DNA from: Diaporthe sp. PMI_573
Lineage: Eukaryota; Ascomycota; Sordariomycetes; Diaporthales; Diaporthaceae
Direction: 5' to 3'
NCBI GenBank assembly: GCA_021399435.1
Contig: JAJTUP010000014.1
Coordinates: forward strand, 558,001 to 622,000
DNA length: 64,000 nucleotides
This document shows, in pieces, positions 1-13,647 of this stretch (position 1 is the first letter of the stretch; every line of letters starts with the position of its first letter). The notes below the pieces were generated by a model. It did not search any database, was not told the DNA's origin, and saw nothing but the letters and a program-made list of their open reading frames with translations. The position numbers and the translations under genes are program-made.

Positions 1-3000
1 GGACGATTGCTGACCATTGATGATGATGCTGCTGTGCTGGTCGGCCGCCAACCATCGGACAATCGGCCCACGGGCTCGGCATTTGCCAGAGGGCACGGCA
101 TCCCATTCCTCTGTACTGCAACCAGCGCAGCCGGCGATTTGTGTCATCGCATCATTGTCGTTCGATGAATGATGTGACCACCATGACTCGGCAGCGGCCT
201 GCCAGGGAGAGGCGTAGCAGGAGCGTAGCAATGCTTCTCAGTCTCTCGGTCTCTCAGGAAGGCGCTGCATCGAGGGCATGGTAGCATCGAGCCTTTAGAC
301 TTGCCGCTCCCAATGTCAAGGTCCTCCTGGCGAGATGAGATCGCCAAGCGCTGCTCTGTGGGGTCGCGTCTGGGAGGAGCTGACCTACTGACTCTCGTGC
401 AGTTGCTCCCAGCCCGGAGAATGACTCTCCAGGCACGCTCGACATGGTCAGCACCTGCTCGAACCTCGAACCTCGTCAACCCCGCAGCCGCCCAGTGGAC
501 GTGCACATCGCGAGGGTGAAACAACAGGACGTCGTCCTCGACCTGGTCAGCCTTTTTGACGACGTCAGGCCCGATGCCAACCAGTCGTGGCCCTGTGCCG
601 GGAACGCGCTGACTTGACTCTCGATCCCCATGTGGCCATCCGAGACACTCATTGGCCGTCTCCCGAGCCAGCCGCCAAACCAGCCACGGCTCCTAGCCAC
701 CCCAAGCACAGGGTCCCAATCCCTTTTTATGCCCCTCCGCTCCTGGGACCCAGCAGTTCGATCCTTTCGGAGACCACAGGAGCATGCTACGGGATGTCGA
801 ACCTACAGTAGGCAAGTGCGACTCTTCAAGCGTGCTCCTCCAGCCTCAGGAACAGCAGCACTCCCGGTCGGAGCTAGCCAGCCAGCCAGCCCACCGTGTA
901 TATCCGCGCTGTCCTTCCTTCTCATCGATGGAGATGATGGAGATGGAGATGGGAGATGGAGCTACGGGGCAAGTGCAGGCTAGAGCAAGTGCTGTTCCGC
1001 CGTCGAGAGATGGAGCGCACATCTTCAATTCCCACCTTGCCGACCATGGCATTGGGCAGATGCAGGTCCAAGCCAAAGCAGTCAAGCGCGGGAGGGCTAG
1101 ACATGCATGCTGTACTATGCAGAGGGTCCACCCAGTGTGGGACCGTCTGGACCAAGCTTGTACCGGGGAGGGGTGAACCTATCCTCGGTCCTCTACAAGG
1201 GAAGCGCTACAACCCCACACAGCGATGGAGCATGTGGGTTCCTCAAATTCTGGTCACTCAACCTCACTGGTAACTGCTCTGCTCTGGGTGGTGCTTGCTC
1301 CTCTCCCGGCAGCGGCCAGAGCAGGGCCGTTGTCTGTTGGTTCTGCCGGGGACATTTCGCATGTTGGAGCCTCCAGACTCAGCCGAGCCGAGGGGGGGTG
1401 ATGCCACTTTCAGGCGTCCAGGAGGAGCTCCGGCAGCCTGGCCTGACAATGGGACTGGCCTGACTGCCCCGGCCGTCGTCACTCGTGCCGGCCCCAAGCT
1501 CCAGCAGCTCCAGCAGCTCCAGCTTCCCAGCTCCAGAAAATCCTTGCGTGGATCACGACAGCGCCACGGGCACCAGCAGGAACCCATCATCCTTGGACAG
1601 GCCAGCCGTCCTGCTGGGTTGGTCCCAGGAAGCCCCAGCCAATCTTGAGATCGTCAAGATGGATCTAGCAGCGATCCCCAGTCCAGCATCATAATTGGTT
1701 AGGCGCCTGTCGCGACAGCTGCGGAGCCCGGTGCTGAGGATCCTTTGCGCGCGGGAATCCACCAACCTGGCCCATGTCTCAGCGTGTGCGTAAGTGTACA
1801 GCAGATGCACAGCAGCAGATGCAGTGCCAACAACATCCGACAACCAACTACCTGGGTAGCTGTTGGAAAGTGTCCGCGCGATGGAAACATCGAGCCATCC
1901 TACGTACCTATCGTCCATCCATCCAGCCAGCCAGCCAGCCACAAAGGGGAGCTTGCATCATCAAGACGAGGAGGATCCCGAGACACCAAGAGCAGGCGGG
2001 CGAAGGAACATGTCATGCCAGTGAGAGATATCGAGGATGGTGGTCGACGATGAGGCTCGGGTATCCTTGCGCCATCCCAAGACGTTGTGTCGCCTTACGT
2101 GGTGACTACCATCCGTCTATCCTACCATCCCAATCATCCAGTACCATACGATACCACCATCGTGGCAAGACTCGTGCCACCTGCGGGAGCCTCGTGACTA
2201 GATATTTTTTTCTCTCGTTCTGGTTTCGTCGGTCTTATTTTCCTTGTCACGACATGCGGACACAATGCATTGTCCGTGTCAAGCCGTGTGGCGAAGAGTG
2301 ACAAAAACTTCACGGATGCGATCGCATGGCTGCTGACTTGGGGGTGTCGGAACTTCTCCAAGGCGGCGAACTCGACCCAGCACTTACTCGAGTCCCGGCG
2401 CATCCACCACGCCTCTAGGTAGTCGGGACTGTCATAAACCGTCATAGCCTGTACGTCTTTTCCCACTAGCATCAATGCATGCAAGCCGAGTGACAGGGAA
2501 AAAGCAAGTACACGCCAGATCGATGTACATTCTACATCTACATATACAAATACATATATACATTTTGTACTACAGTACATACGCTACATGCAGACGGGCA
2601 GGCATACCAGACTAACGTCGAAACATCCCAACGGCCGGGCCACTTTCAATGGTAGGCACGTATCTACGCACATACTAGCCCAATTCCTTCTCGGGAATGA
2701 AAACTGGAACTCAATCCAACACAATACCAAACACACGACATGATAGGAAGGGGGGAAAAGAGTAACGACCCAGTAGAGAGGATCGACAGGACAAGGGAAA
2801 AAGTTGGGTGTGTGACACCTGGGGCCCAGAACGGCCGGGCGGCCAATTCGCCAATCACGAGTGCATCCCAGTGATCGTAATCTTGCATCTTGGATCCCAC
2901 TCTGGGAGGGGACATCCCATCTGCAGCCATTCTGGTTTCACAGGGTACCTACCTACCTACCTACCCTTGGGGGGGGGGGCCGCCCGCAAGGTCTCTCTTT

Positions 3001-5993
3001 TCGGCCAGGGAAGCAAAACACACAGACACACACCAGGACACACAGACACGCGCACCCCTCCCCTCCCCCTTCTGACCCCTCCCCTTTCCCTCCCGTTGCT
3101 CGTCCGATGGTTATTGTGGGAACGCACGGATGTGGGTAAAAGCCGGGTGAGTTCTCGCTGGGCGTAGTGTTAGATACTGTGACTACGTCTGCAAATATTC
3201 TTGTAAGCGAGTTAGGCCCCAGACCATGTGCTGTGGCTTGAGTTGGTCGAGCTTTGTGCCCCTCCGAGACGTCAGAGGCGGCCGTTGGCTGCTTGGTGCT
3301 AGGTAGCTCGCTTCCCCGCCCGTTGCGCGACTTGGTTGCGGGCGATATTCCTGAACTGGAACAATTGTGCAGATTTGGCCTGGAAACATAACAAACCGGA
3401 AAATCGTAATAAAAAAAAAACATAGATATCAGATATCAGATATCAGAAAGGGTAGTAAATTTTTTTGTTGGTTCTTCTCCCCCGTGGTCAGCAGAGAAAA
3501 CCCGCGATGGGACATGAACCGGGTAGTGTGGGTGGGGGCGTGAGGGTATCGAGGGCGAGGCTCTGATCTCTACAGGTACATACATATGTAGGAGGGAGGA
3601 AATATCTACATGCCTATTGCCTGCTAACCCCCGATTTTCAGATGTCAGAGAATTGAATAGGACACACACACAGGTAGACAGAGAAAAATAGGCAAATCCA
3701 CTTCCGGTGCTGCCCCTCCAGCCCACCACCCACCCACCATCATGCCTAGAACCAGCCATCCAGCCCTTCTGCGGGGAAACGTCATCATGTCTGTCAAAGT
3801 CAAGAAAGCCCTGCATGAGTGTGTGTGAGGTTGTGTGTGTGACTGCGCGCGCTCTGGCTCGCGCGCAAACAAACCATGTTTGATCTCTGCCGGTTCGCGA
3901 ACTAATCTTGGTTTCTTCTCGTATGGCGGGTCTCACCCGCCAACAGTGCTGACTGACCTGACTCTTAGTAGAGCAGCCCCGTCAACAAAGCGACGGCGGC
4001 AGTTGGCCAACAGAAGCAACAAAAGGACCATCAAGCCGCGGTGTTAGCTGTGTATGTGTTGTGTGTGTGTGTACCCATGTGTGTGCGTGTCATCACTAGT
4101 CGTGATGGACCCCCAAGCACACACACACACGCGCATAGAGTCACATTTCCTATCCCTCTCAGGCAAAACCCCGGCACCTTATCACACGACTCATATGACC
4201 AAAGGGGAAAAAGGAAGAAGCAGAAGAAGGAAGGGAAAAAAGGTTATTTGCATGCAGCGCTGCATGCGGCGGCGGGAGGGTGACGCCCTTCTAGAATGTC
4301 TTGGGTGGCAGAGGAAGGAAGTTGTGTTCCTATTCCCGTCCCGCACGAACCCTTGCCCTTTTCGCCCACATGTGGCATCTAGCCGTGCTGATCCGGCCCC
4401 GGATTTTTCTCAGGCCTCTTTGCGCGGGGCTGGCTCTTTTTCTGGCCCACGTCCTTGCTTGCCGTGGTGGTTGTGTTTTTGCTTTTTCCTCCCTCGCCCT
4501 CGGGAGCGATCTGACAGCAGGAGTGCTTCCCGCAGGACCCGTCATTGGCGAATCGCAGGCCACCTTGTCTGGGAGAGGGTGTGCGAGCCTCTGTACTCCG
4601 TGGACATCCGGTTGGTCGGGCTGGCTGATGTGCAGATGTGCGCGTGAGCCAGGAAGGGTGTGGTGTGTACCACAATATGTTGCGTGTGTGTGTCTCAAAT
4701 GTGTGCATGTGGGTTGGTGCACCGTTGACGTTTGTGTCCCTCCGCCCTGCTTTGTAACAGGCCCACCCGGTCTTCGCGCTGCCGAGGGAGCTGGGGGTGT
4801 TTCTAAGCCTTGTCTGGGGTGTATGTGGCTTTTTCTTTTTTGGCTGTACGATCTGACCTGTCTCAAACCTTACCGAACTGGTGGGATGGAAAACCCATGC
4901 GGGTGTGTAGGACCAAAGGATCTCCTGTCAGCCCACTGGCTCGCTTCACCTGTATTGTCATTGATGGCTTGCGTCTCCCGTCTGCGCCATGTGCATTGTG
5001 CTTCACAATACGAGGCACATCTGATATCTACCGTTGCCGAACCGGACGAATAGACCCTGAGGGCCTGGACAATCTGAGAAGGTTATGTCATATCATGTGG
5101 GTGGGCGGATTTGGAATGCAGGGGCCCGTAGCCTCGTGTTCAGCTCAGGTCCGTACATGGAAATGGGTATCACAGCATGTTCTAGAGGCCCCCCAAATTT
5201 TTAGGCAGTCAAAAGTGTATTTTGTTTCCAATGTTTCCATGTCTATCTTCTGCCAGCCACAGTATGCCTCAAGGTACGCATCTCTATGTTTGTCTTGCAG
5301 AGAGAAAGCACAGTGCCGCCCCAAATCTTCTGGTGCGCTAAATGCCAGTAGGGGACTCAAAACCAGAAAGCAATAGTTCCAACCGGCGCCGGCAAAACCC
5401 GACAAAAAACCTCCTTCCAAGAATCAAAAAATCATCTTGTTTTGTCCCTCCTTGCCCGTGATCCCCTTTTGAATCCTTGGCCAGCATGTCGTACATCGGT
5501 GGTCCACCTGCTGAAACACTCGTTGTAGGACACCCACATGCCCTTTTCCTTTTCTGGCCCGGACTTTTTTGTAGAAAGTGGGGAGAAGCGACAAGAGGGC
5601 GGAAACAAAATCCGGAAAAAAATCAAAGAATACCATCCGTGCCAAACATGTACAAGGCCTCCGCTGGCTTGCCAATCTCATCTCGGCAGGATGAAGCGTT
5701 GCCTATAGAACAGGTGTGCCCGCGAACTGTAGCAGTGGTCGTGGAGAGTGCTGTCAAACCTCAAAAAACCGCCAACGCCGTAGTAGTAGTGGTAGTAGTA
5801 ATAATAATAGTAGTAGTAGTAGTAGTAATTCTTGTTCTCATGGCCGTGAAATCATCAAGTCATTCCAACTCAACCACAAGCCGAAGGGCTGAAGATTTGC
5901 CAACCCTCGCATGTAGGTCGCGCCGTGGCTCAGGGTAGTTCTCCGAGTCGTGTCTGGAGCCCGCGGGAGGCACAGGACTGATTTTGAGCTCGC
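1..5993. other. Gene-free stretch downstream of the glycosyltransferase
   Basis: I see no supported gene here on either strand. Open frames are short, overlap in several frames and are made of low-complexity peptides, with no recognisable domain and no convincing splice chain. Visible structure is limited to simple repeats: ATCC/CAGC runs near 1915-1942, a CTAC run near 2946-2965, a ten-G run near 2969-2978, GATATCA copies near 3425-3446, and TG/CA-rich tracts near 3660-3670, 3820-3845 and 4045-4135. Some of this could be untranslated or non-coding transcript. Confidence 0.6.
5781..5828. repeat. Imperfect TAG/TAA trinucleotide microsatellite
   Basis: The sequence is a near-continuous run of TAG units with a few GG or AAT interruptions. 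It lies about 165 bases beyond the stop codon of the glycosyltransferase and could fall within its 3' untranslated region. A length polymorphism is likely. Confidence 0.9.
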
Positions 5994-7693
5994 TCAGTCG
6001 ACGTCGTGCATGACGGGCTTCTCGTACCGGGACGGGAGTGTCATGCGGCGCTGGGTGACGTAGCGGACGAGCTCGCCCTTCCCGTTAGGTGTGCTCATGC
6101 TCAGGCTTCGCTGGGGTCGCATAAGACGCTGTCGGTCGTGGACATCACCATCGGCTCGGCTGCCCCATGATGTCTGCGGGACCGTGTGTTAGTACCGGTC
6201 TTGTTGATCCAAGTCTTGGAGGGATGGTCCATACCATGTTGAGAGTGATCAGGGCATAAAGCTTGATGAGGCCATGGAAATATCCGAAAAGGATCGAGAC
6301 CGGTAGGAACATGATGTCGCTTGGGTTTCTCATGAACAGACCCACAAGCTTGACGACCTTGGTAAAGCCGAACACGAAGATGATCTGCGCCCAGAAGGCA
6401 TACTGACGGCTCGTTGGATCCCAGTTCGCAGTTGCCTTCCACAGAGAGAAAATGATGAATGGGTCCATCACAAATGCCAGCGACGTGAAGGTGGCGATAT
6501 GCAGCGCATATGTGCACCATCGTTGTTGGCTGTGACCATGTCAGTTAGTACGTAATCCTGCAGCAGCGCCAAGCCCTCTCGGGAGCTGACTTACCGCCAC
6601 ACATATCGCTCAATCATAAGGCTTGTCCAGTTGCTTCGCCAGTTGCTTCTTGCCCATCGGGAGCACTGGTACAAAAACTTCATTCCATTCTCCAAAGTCG
6701 TCTCGAGCTCGCACTCCCGCTCGTACTGGATCCAGGTCTTCCATTGGCGGCTGACTAGCCATCGGGTCACAAAGTTATCGTCGTCGGCGTTGAGAATATA
6801 GTGGCGCCACTTCTCGCGCTGGAAACCATCAAGGAACTCGGCGCTTTGCAAGATTTCGGATCTGTAAGCCCCCGTGCGTCCGGACATGCAAGACGTGCCC
6901 CCATCTATGTTGTGGGTAGCGGATATCTCAAAGTTGCGGCGCTCGATGTAGGCAGCTCCTAGCCAGTTGAAAATCCGAGTCTTCAAGTCGGCATTCCATT
7001 CGCGGCGCACACGCTGGCACGTGCCCACACCGCCAATCTTTGGATCCTCGAAGGGAGCCAGCAGCCATGGCATCAAGGTATTGGGCCACTCAACATCGTC
7101 ATCTGCCATGATGGTGATACGAGTTCGGACATGTGGCAGCGCGGCGCAGACTTGCAGACGCTTGTTTGCAATTTGCGTGAACAAAACCCGGATCCGAGGG
7201 TGGTTCAGCGAATCGGCCAGCTTTTTCAGGGCATCATGCTTGGCGGCGGTTGTGATGAGGATAAGCTCGTACGGCTGGCAGGCCAAGATGCTCTGGAGAG
7301 AGGGGCGGAGCTCTTCCATACGGTTGTGGATTGTAGGGATCACCACCGTCACATCATCTGATGTGAAGCTGGGCTTCTCAGGAATGGGTTTCGACTTGTA
7401 CGTCCAGTGGCTGTAGCAGTGGACGATTAGACGCACATATCGGTGCAACCTGGAACCTTATCAGCAAAGGTGTTACAAGGAGATAACACAGCCCCGGGGG
7501 TTGGAGCCAGAATATTCGAGTTATTCCCGGAGCAGCAGACGTACCAGCAGACCGCGAAGGTCCAAGCCCAAAAAGTGGTCGAGTACCAGATTGAGGAGAA
7601 ATCGATGGCACCAACGGAGGTCCACAAGGAAGCCGTAAATGGAATCATGATGTGGGTATCAGCAGAGATACTCGGCGCTGTCGAGTTCGCCAT
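5994..7693 (-). CDS. Family 2 glycosyltransferase (Cps1/hyaluronan-synthase-like)
   Basis: Likely an integral membrane polysaccharide synthase that uses a UDP-sugar. Exons on the minus strand are 7693-7545, 7449-6595, 6529-6235 and 6173-5994. They join in phase to 492 residues, and the last intron has a CTAAC branch site. One membrane segment lies near the N-terminus (about residues 35-60). A cytoplasmic GT-A domain follows, with VTVVIPT at the start of the fold, Asp triads at about 166-168 (ADDDVEW) and 272-274 (ADDDNF), and a QxxRW-type motif at 311-315 (QCSRW). Three more membrane helices lie in the last third. The start ATG at 7693 precedes the first helix. Fungal GT2 proteins of this shape are needed for hyphal growth and surface polysaccharide in some plant pathogens; the product of this one cannot be told from sequence. 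It stands alone, with gene-free DNA on both sides. Confidence 0.88.
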
Positions 7694-10600
7694 GACTGAT
7701 AGAGTGAGATGCTGGTGATCACAGCGGGGTTGCTCCAGCAGATCTTCCGAACGTGAAGCTGGAGGTAGTGGCGATCTGTGTAGGATTCCAATGGGGTTCG
7801 TTCCAACCAGGCCTGGTCGGAGAGGCCGCAGGAATAATCACCCTGGAAATGGGCTTTTCAGGGCTGATAGAGCGGCTTGGCTGGGAATTCGTGCACGAAG
7901 TCCCTGCTTGTCTCGAAGGCGTTTCTCCTTCTACGGCAATTTTGTGATTGCAGACAAGAATGCTAGATCTTGTGGCTCTGGAGAATCTCGACGCGGTGTT
8001 ACCACACCTGAGAAACTGACACAGATATGACGGACGGGGTTTGGTGTGCGAGTCGAGCGCTTCTGGGGAAGATGGGCCCACGAAGCTGCAGGACTGCGTT
8101 CAACAAGCTGCCAACGGGGCTCGTGCTTGTACAGAGCCGTGTGAGCCTTGGTCAGTGAGACAGGCAAAGCTGGCTCATCTACACCCTGGAAGCCTTTTTC
8201 CTTTTTGGAGGTGGAAAATCAATTGGTGTGCAACGAACGACTTCGGATGGAGGACTGGGCATCGAGCACCACTACAGCCCCTGACAGCAACCGGTGGAGG
8301 AGAGGGTAATGTACAAGTAGGAGATGGGAGAGCAGAACGTTTATGACAAATCCATGGTACAGACCAATTGGGCCCAAAGAGCAAAGATAGAAAATAAAGA
8401 AATAGGTTGGAAAAGCAAAACTCCCTCGATTAGACATGGGAAACGGATGGGGACAGAAGAGATATATAGTCAGTGGTGCCGGACGGGAGATGGACGGCCG
8501 AGGAGACTTCCTGGGGTTGTTCCCAGAGCGGGCACGATTACAGGGAACATGGACAGATTTGCTCCGAGCTTGCAGTGAGGAGAAGCGCCATAACAAGGAA
8601 GTAGTGTGAACGATGTGTTTACGAGGATAGACATGCCCACAACTGGGGCAATACGCGGCCAAGGTCCAGAGTACAATTTGTCGACGCTGCGTCGAGACTG
8701 TGCAGATGGAAAAAAAAGGCGCGAGAAACAGAGGGGACCAGTAGGGATGGTACGTACAGTGCTGATCCAGCAATGCATGCAGGCGCTTGCAAGGGGGCCC
8801 TCTCTAGACTGCTTCCGGCCTAGGGGTCCTCCCTGAGGGTGTGGGTGGCAGTGGTGAGGGGTGTCATTCCAAGATCCACCGGGCCTGCTTTTAAGGTCCC
8901 ATGGGGGCCATCACAACCTCGATGCGGTTGGGTGGGAGAGGGGCGTGTATCATGAGAACACACAGTGAGAGCCCCGGCGAGGGTACATGAGCTTGACAAA
9001 GTACCTGCGGGCGGCGAGGATGGTGGAGACCTTGAAGCTTCAAGGATAGGGATGCTCCTGTACAGCTGTATATGGGGCGATGACCAGCCCCCTGAATCCC
9101 GGCCTGCCCACCTCGTTCGCTCAGCGAGATGCGGAGTCGAAAACCCACTCGCTGGAAAGGCCCAGACACCGGAGAATGGGACGGACTGGACACTTCATTC
9201 GCTGCCAGCCTCGGACGTGCATCTCGAGCCTCAGGAAACGCAGCGTTATGATGTGATACATGCCCCAAACACGGACTCTGCAGAGGCACAACAAGCATAC
9301 CAGCCCCATCTCAATGTGGGTTTAGTCCCTGCCGGCCGCCAAGGCTCATGCCATCGAGCTCAGGCCGACATGGATCAGCAAGCCACTGCTTTGTGTGCCG
9401 AAACGTCTCTTTGCGCGTTTGAAGAACACTCCCAGTTCGAAGAGCATACCAAGTGTTACCTTACACAGCGTGGTCTCGATGTCAGTCTTGCCTGCCAGCA
9501 ACCAGTTCGGGCGGGTGGTCGATCATGTCTGTTACGAACGCCTATGCTCGGAGAGCAGGGAAATGAAGGCGATCGTTTGCACAGATTTCAGATTTCACAA
9601 TCACTTGCGAGCCCCGGGTTCTGGGAACAAGAGCCACACCCCGGCCGAGGCAGGCAACGGCCGTAAGTGACCAGATGTACAGGGTGTCTGGCTAGGAGCT
9701 TTTATTATCATTAGTTGGACGCACTCAGACCTCGCTTGCCTGAGTGGCTCGTGCTGCACTGCTGGCGTACATAAACAGGCCACTCTGTGAGATGATTCGG
9801 GGTTGGGTAGGGAGCCGGGGGGTTGAAGGCTGGAGATAGCACCACAAATGAGCTTTGCCTGCTTGGTATTCTGAGATGCGAGCCGAAGACAGAGGCACCT
9901 TCTCGACTTAGACAAGCTCGGTGGTTGCAGGCCATATCTGCTGGCGTTTGTCACAGAAGATCATTGAATGACGGGGTAGGAATTTGGGCGGTTATTTCCA
10001 AGGTTGTGACTGCTCACCAACGGAACCAGGGAATGATGCTACTGTCGGAATCCCCACAACTAATAGTAGAGTGGCCCACTTTGGCCTGGGACGAGTTCAT
10101 GGGTGATGATAGGTGACGCTTCGAAGACCCTTGATGGTCATTGCAGAAGCGCGGGTGCAGCGAAATAACGTGTACTGTGGTACCTCAGGAAGTCGAGACG
10201 AGATTTGCTGAAAAGGAAGGTGGGGATGCCAGGACAATCCTGCACGTGAATCAACAGCCTGCCTCTCCCAGCGATGGCGGCTGAGTGAGCGAGGCGGCTG
10301 AATGACGGACATTGGATCTAGGGCTGGAGTTGGAAAAGCACTGCCTGTGCATCGAGGCAGATTTGCTTTTCCTCCAGATCGCGTCCGAGGACGGGAGTGC
10401 CTACTATCGGAATGAACGGACCTCAGGCTGGCCCCAGCTTACGGGTCCCGAGAAGACCCTGGAGTCTGCCGTACCGGAAAGAGTACTCAGCAGGTACCTT
10501 GGGGGCCGCTCCCACTACCGCATCGCGTAGATCCCCTGGTGATGGGCCTGGAGCGATTGCAACATCCGCGCCTAGAGGGAAACCCGTAAGCACGACGTCT

Positions 10601-13600
10601 TTTCTTAGTTCACAGTGAGGTGTGCGGATGCAGCATCTCAGTCGGAGACGCCTCTTGCCATGGTCTGGGAGGCCGAACTGGGCATTGATGTGGTCCAGGC
10701 CTGGCGGATACGCGACGGTGATGCAGGTACGGCGTCAGTACCAGTGGTACTGCCTACAAGGGCGACCTTGAGGTTCGGGACGTCAAGTCTCGGCTCCAAT
10801 GCTCGTTGAGGAAGGCCCACGGCTCATCCAAGCCCGTGATTCCGCTGCAGGGTCGGTCGTAATAAGAATCAGCATGTGACATGTAAATAATGTGCCTAGG
10901 AAACAGTCTTGTTATCGTCGTTGGCAATATCGCTAGGAATTGAGATGGACCCAGGCACTGGAGTGCCAAATTTCGTGAACTGCGCCTCTGGTGATAGATC
11001 ACTTACACCCAGTGACTAAGACCCTGAGGTGCGCATGTGTGTGCGATCATTGCCCCATTCTTGTCGGCTTGTCGGTCCAGAAATACACACAGTATTTGTT
11101 GATGCGTCGTCATCTGCTTCTAGTACCAGAGAGAGCGAACCATGGTATGTCGTTGGAGAGATTGTGGCTGCCGCCACTACCGGGGCGAGCACAAAAGTGT
11201 CTCAGCGCACAGACATGATGCCGGCTTGTATAGTACTCGCGCACTCGAGAGTCGCTGCCAGTTGCTCACAATGCAATGTGATTGTCACGATGGGCACGCG
11301 CTGACGTCCCACCGAGGACGCGCAGCTGGCGTTCAGGGGCAGTCAGATGACTTTGCACAAGAGAGGCTGGCTGTGCGCGGCTGTCATGCTACTGCTGTAA
11401 GACTCGTGTTGTGACGGACTGTCGTGACGTCTTGGCGCCTCTCTCACAGCCCAGTTTGGCCAGCGGCGGCTGGCATCGAGTATCACAAGGCGGGATTGGG
11501 ACCGTCCGGACGGCAGCCTCCGGACCTGTCCATGTGCCGACACGCTGCGGCACACAGGTCTAAAGCTGATGGGCCAGCAATGGTGTCTGACAACAGAGAG
11601 GGATTGACCTGTCGTTCGCTCGGGGTCCATGGAGCGCCGCAAGGTTGTGCTGGTGATATCAGTTGGAGATCGACTCGATCAACGCCTTCTTTTTTAGTAT
11701 AGACTAACTAGTAGCTGGCCACGGATGGTTCATCAGCAAGATGCAGCCACACATTCTTCGAATCCAGCTAGCGGGGATGCTGGAGCTGCATCTCACCCGT
11801 TTTGGCAATCAGAGCAGATCACCAGCAGCGTAGATCCTTACAGCATTTTTGCATGGGAGCTTGTTGGAGCCGTACCGACCGTTGTACCTCGTCGGCCACA
11901 GAGGAGATATCGAATGTACAGCCAGCACCTGAGTACATGTACGCGGACTACGTACACGCCGGCGCCGGCCATGATGCACGATTCGCACCCCAAGGAGTCG
12001 CCCTAGATGGAGACGTCCCTGCCAACGTTCGCGTCAAGCGGCCGTTGGTTTCAGCGACGGATATCGATGATGGGATGGACCAGGTGGAGGACATCTGGGA
12101 CCGAAAGTGGTCGGGGCTCCGGTGTGCTGTGCTGTGCTGTGCTGTACCGCAGGCAGGTGGGTTCTATTGTGCGAGGTCGAGGTCGAGGTCGAGGCCACCA
12201 AAGCCGCCGAGGTCAGGGTACGAACCGGGCCTGGACACAGCGTTGGGAGGCAGTGGGAGGAGGGTGCTCCGCCCGTTGAGATGGAGACTCACCATGAGTT
12301 GATCATCATCATCATCATTCAATGTCTGTGGGCCGCTGTGGGGTCACCCAGCAAACGGGAAGACGACGTTGGAGCGCAACTGGGCCCAGTTGGAACTGCT
12401 CCTGCCAGTCCTGCCTGCCTGTGCCTGCCCCAAAAAGAACCCCGACTTCCCGGCCGGACAGGTACCTCAGCTCTTGCTGTTCCACCGCAGGCAGCCCAGG
12501 TACAAAACATGCGCAAGCAGATCTCTAAGTACAGTCGTACAAGTCGTACACAGCAAGCGACAGCCAAAGTAGGCATTGACGTGCGAGATGCAGCCTGTGC
12601 TGGGATGTTGTGCAACAATCACGACCTTGCACCTGCCCAGGTAATTTGTCTGGACACCCTTTTTGCCCTGCCTTGACGTGCTGTCACCCGCGTATCCTAC
12701 ATACGGCACACACAACACCCACACACACATACGCACACTCACACTCACACTCGCACTCACACACACTCACGCACGCATCTCTCAAACACGGCAGACTTGA
12801 TCATTGTCATCATCATCATCGCCGCCCGCTGCCACCACCACCACCATCATCACCAGCTTGCAGTAAACTGAATGTGCCGGCATCCAGCATAGCCAATGAC
12901 CAATGACAGACACGTGGCAGGCGACTCGAGCCACCTCCCAATTTTCCGAGGCCGCTGCCACGGACTGTTGGCCGCTCTGGTGCCCAGATGCGAGTCATTT
13001 GCTCCGATCTATACCCGCCAACTCATACAGCCACACTTCATTCATTAGACACCTTCCGGCCTTGTGTCGCATGCATTATTATCCATGAATCCATGATCAG
13101 TGAAGTCCTCCTGCCGGTTCGCACGCCAAGCTGCCTGGAGCTCAAGCCTGCCCGCCCGCGCCACCCTCCTTTTCCTCCACGTCGTGAAAACAAGGCCAGG
13201 GATCCAGTCCTGCGTCCGCCACGAGCCTGCTCAACCTGACGGTTCGTCCGCTGCCGAAGCCTGCATCATGATACGTTGAATCTGTCGTTCGCTTGCCTGG
13301 CCGTTGTCGCCTGTCCTCATCCTTTGCAAACGGTCATGCTACGAAAATACTCCTGGCTGCGACAAGTGATACGACACGACACTCATTGGCGAGCTGCCGC
13401 CGGCGCCCAGGCCATGAGCTCCAGGAGCGTTCGATCGCAGCAGGTAACACGGCACTAGCCCTGCTTACGGAGTCGAAACTGTGCTCCGGGAACTGCATCA
13501 GCCACGGCAACGAGCCGCCTTTCTAGGGTTGACAAGCAGCGTCGAGTCCACCAACGCTGGCTGGACCTGCATAAGAATGCAAGCCCGCTCATCATGCTTT

Positions 13601-13620
13601 GGGCCCGACGGCTCTGCCGC
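7694..13620. other. Long gene-free region upstream of the glycosyltransferase
   Basis: No supported gene on either strand. Many open frames of 60-230 codons exist because the DNA is moderately GC-rich, but they overlap each other and show no domain or splice logic. Simple repeats include GTGCT units at 12122-12145, GAGGTC units near 12176-12196, CAT runs near 12302-12317 and 12808-12822, and a CA-rich tract at about 12706-12775. The part next to 7694 must contain the glycosyltransferase promoter. I find no tRNA-like B box with matching arms. Confidence 0.55.
12706..12775. repeat. CA-rich low-complexity tract
   Basis: Interrupted CA dinucleotide repeats (CACA, CACTCA, CGCACTCA) run for about 70 bases inside the gene-free region. 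No function is visible. Confidence 0.8.
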
Positions 13621-13621
13621 C

Positions 13622-13647
13622 TTTTTTTTTTTTTTTTTTTTTTTTTT
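13622..13647. repeat. Poly-T run of 26 bases
   Basis: Twenty-six consecutive T residues. It could be a nucleosome-depleting promoter element or the poly-A tail trace of an old minus-strand retrocopy. I see no retroelement coding sequence or target-site duplication around it. Read length errors are common in such runs. Confidence 0.9.

Noticed and set aside
8965..9666. 233-codon plus-strand open frame
   Set aside because: It has no recognisable domain or conserved-looking motif, its composition is that of translated non-coding GC-rich DNA, and other frames of 60-135 codons overlap it.
10312..10530. Short frame with a WW-domain-like stretch (DGSAYYRNERTSGWPQL)
   Set aside because: The first conserved Trp and the rest of the WW fold are absent, and there is no gene context.
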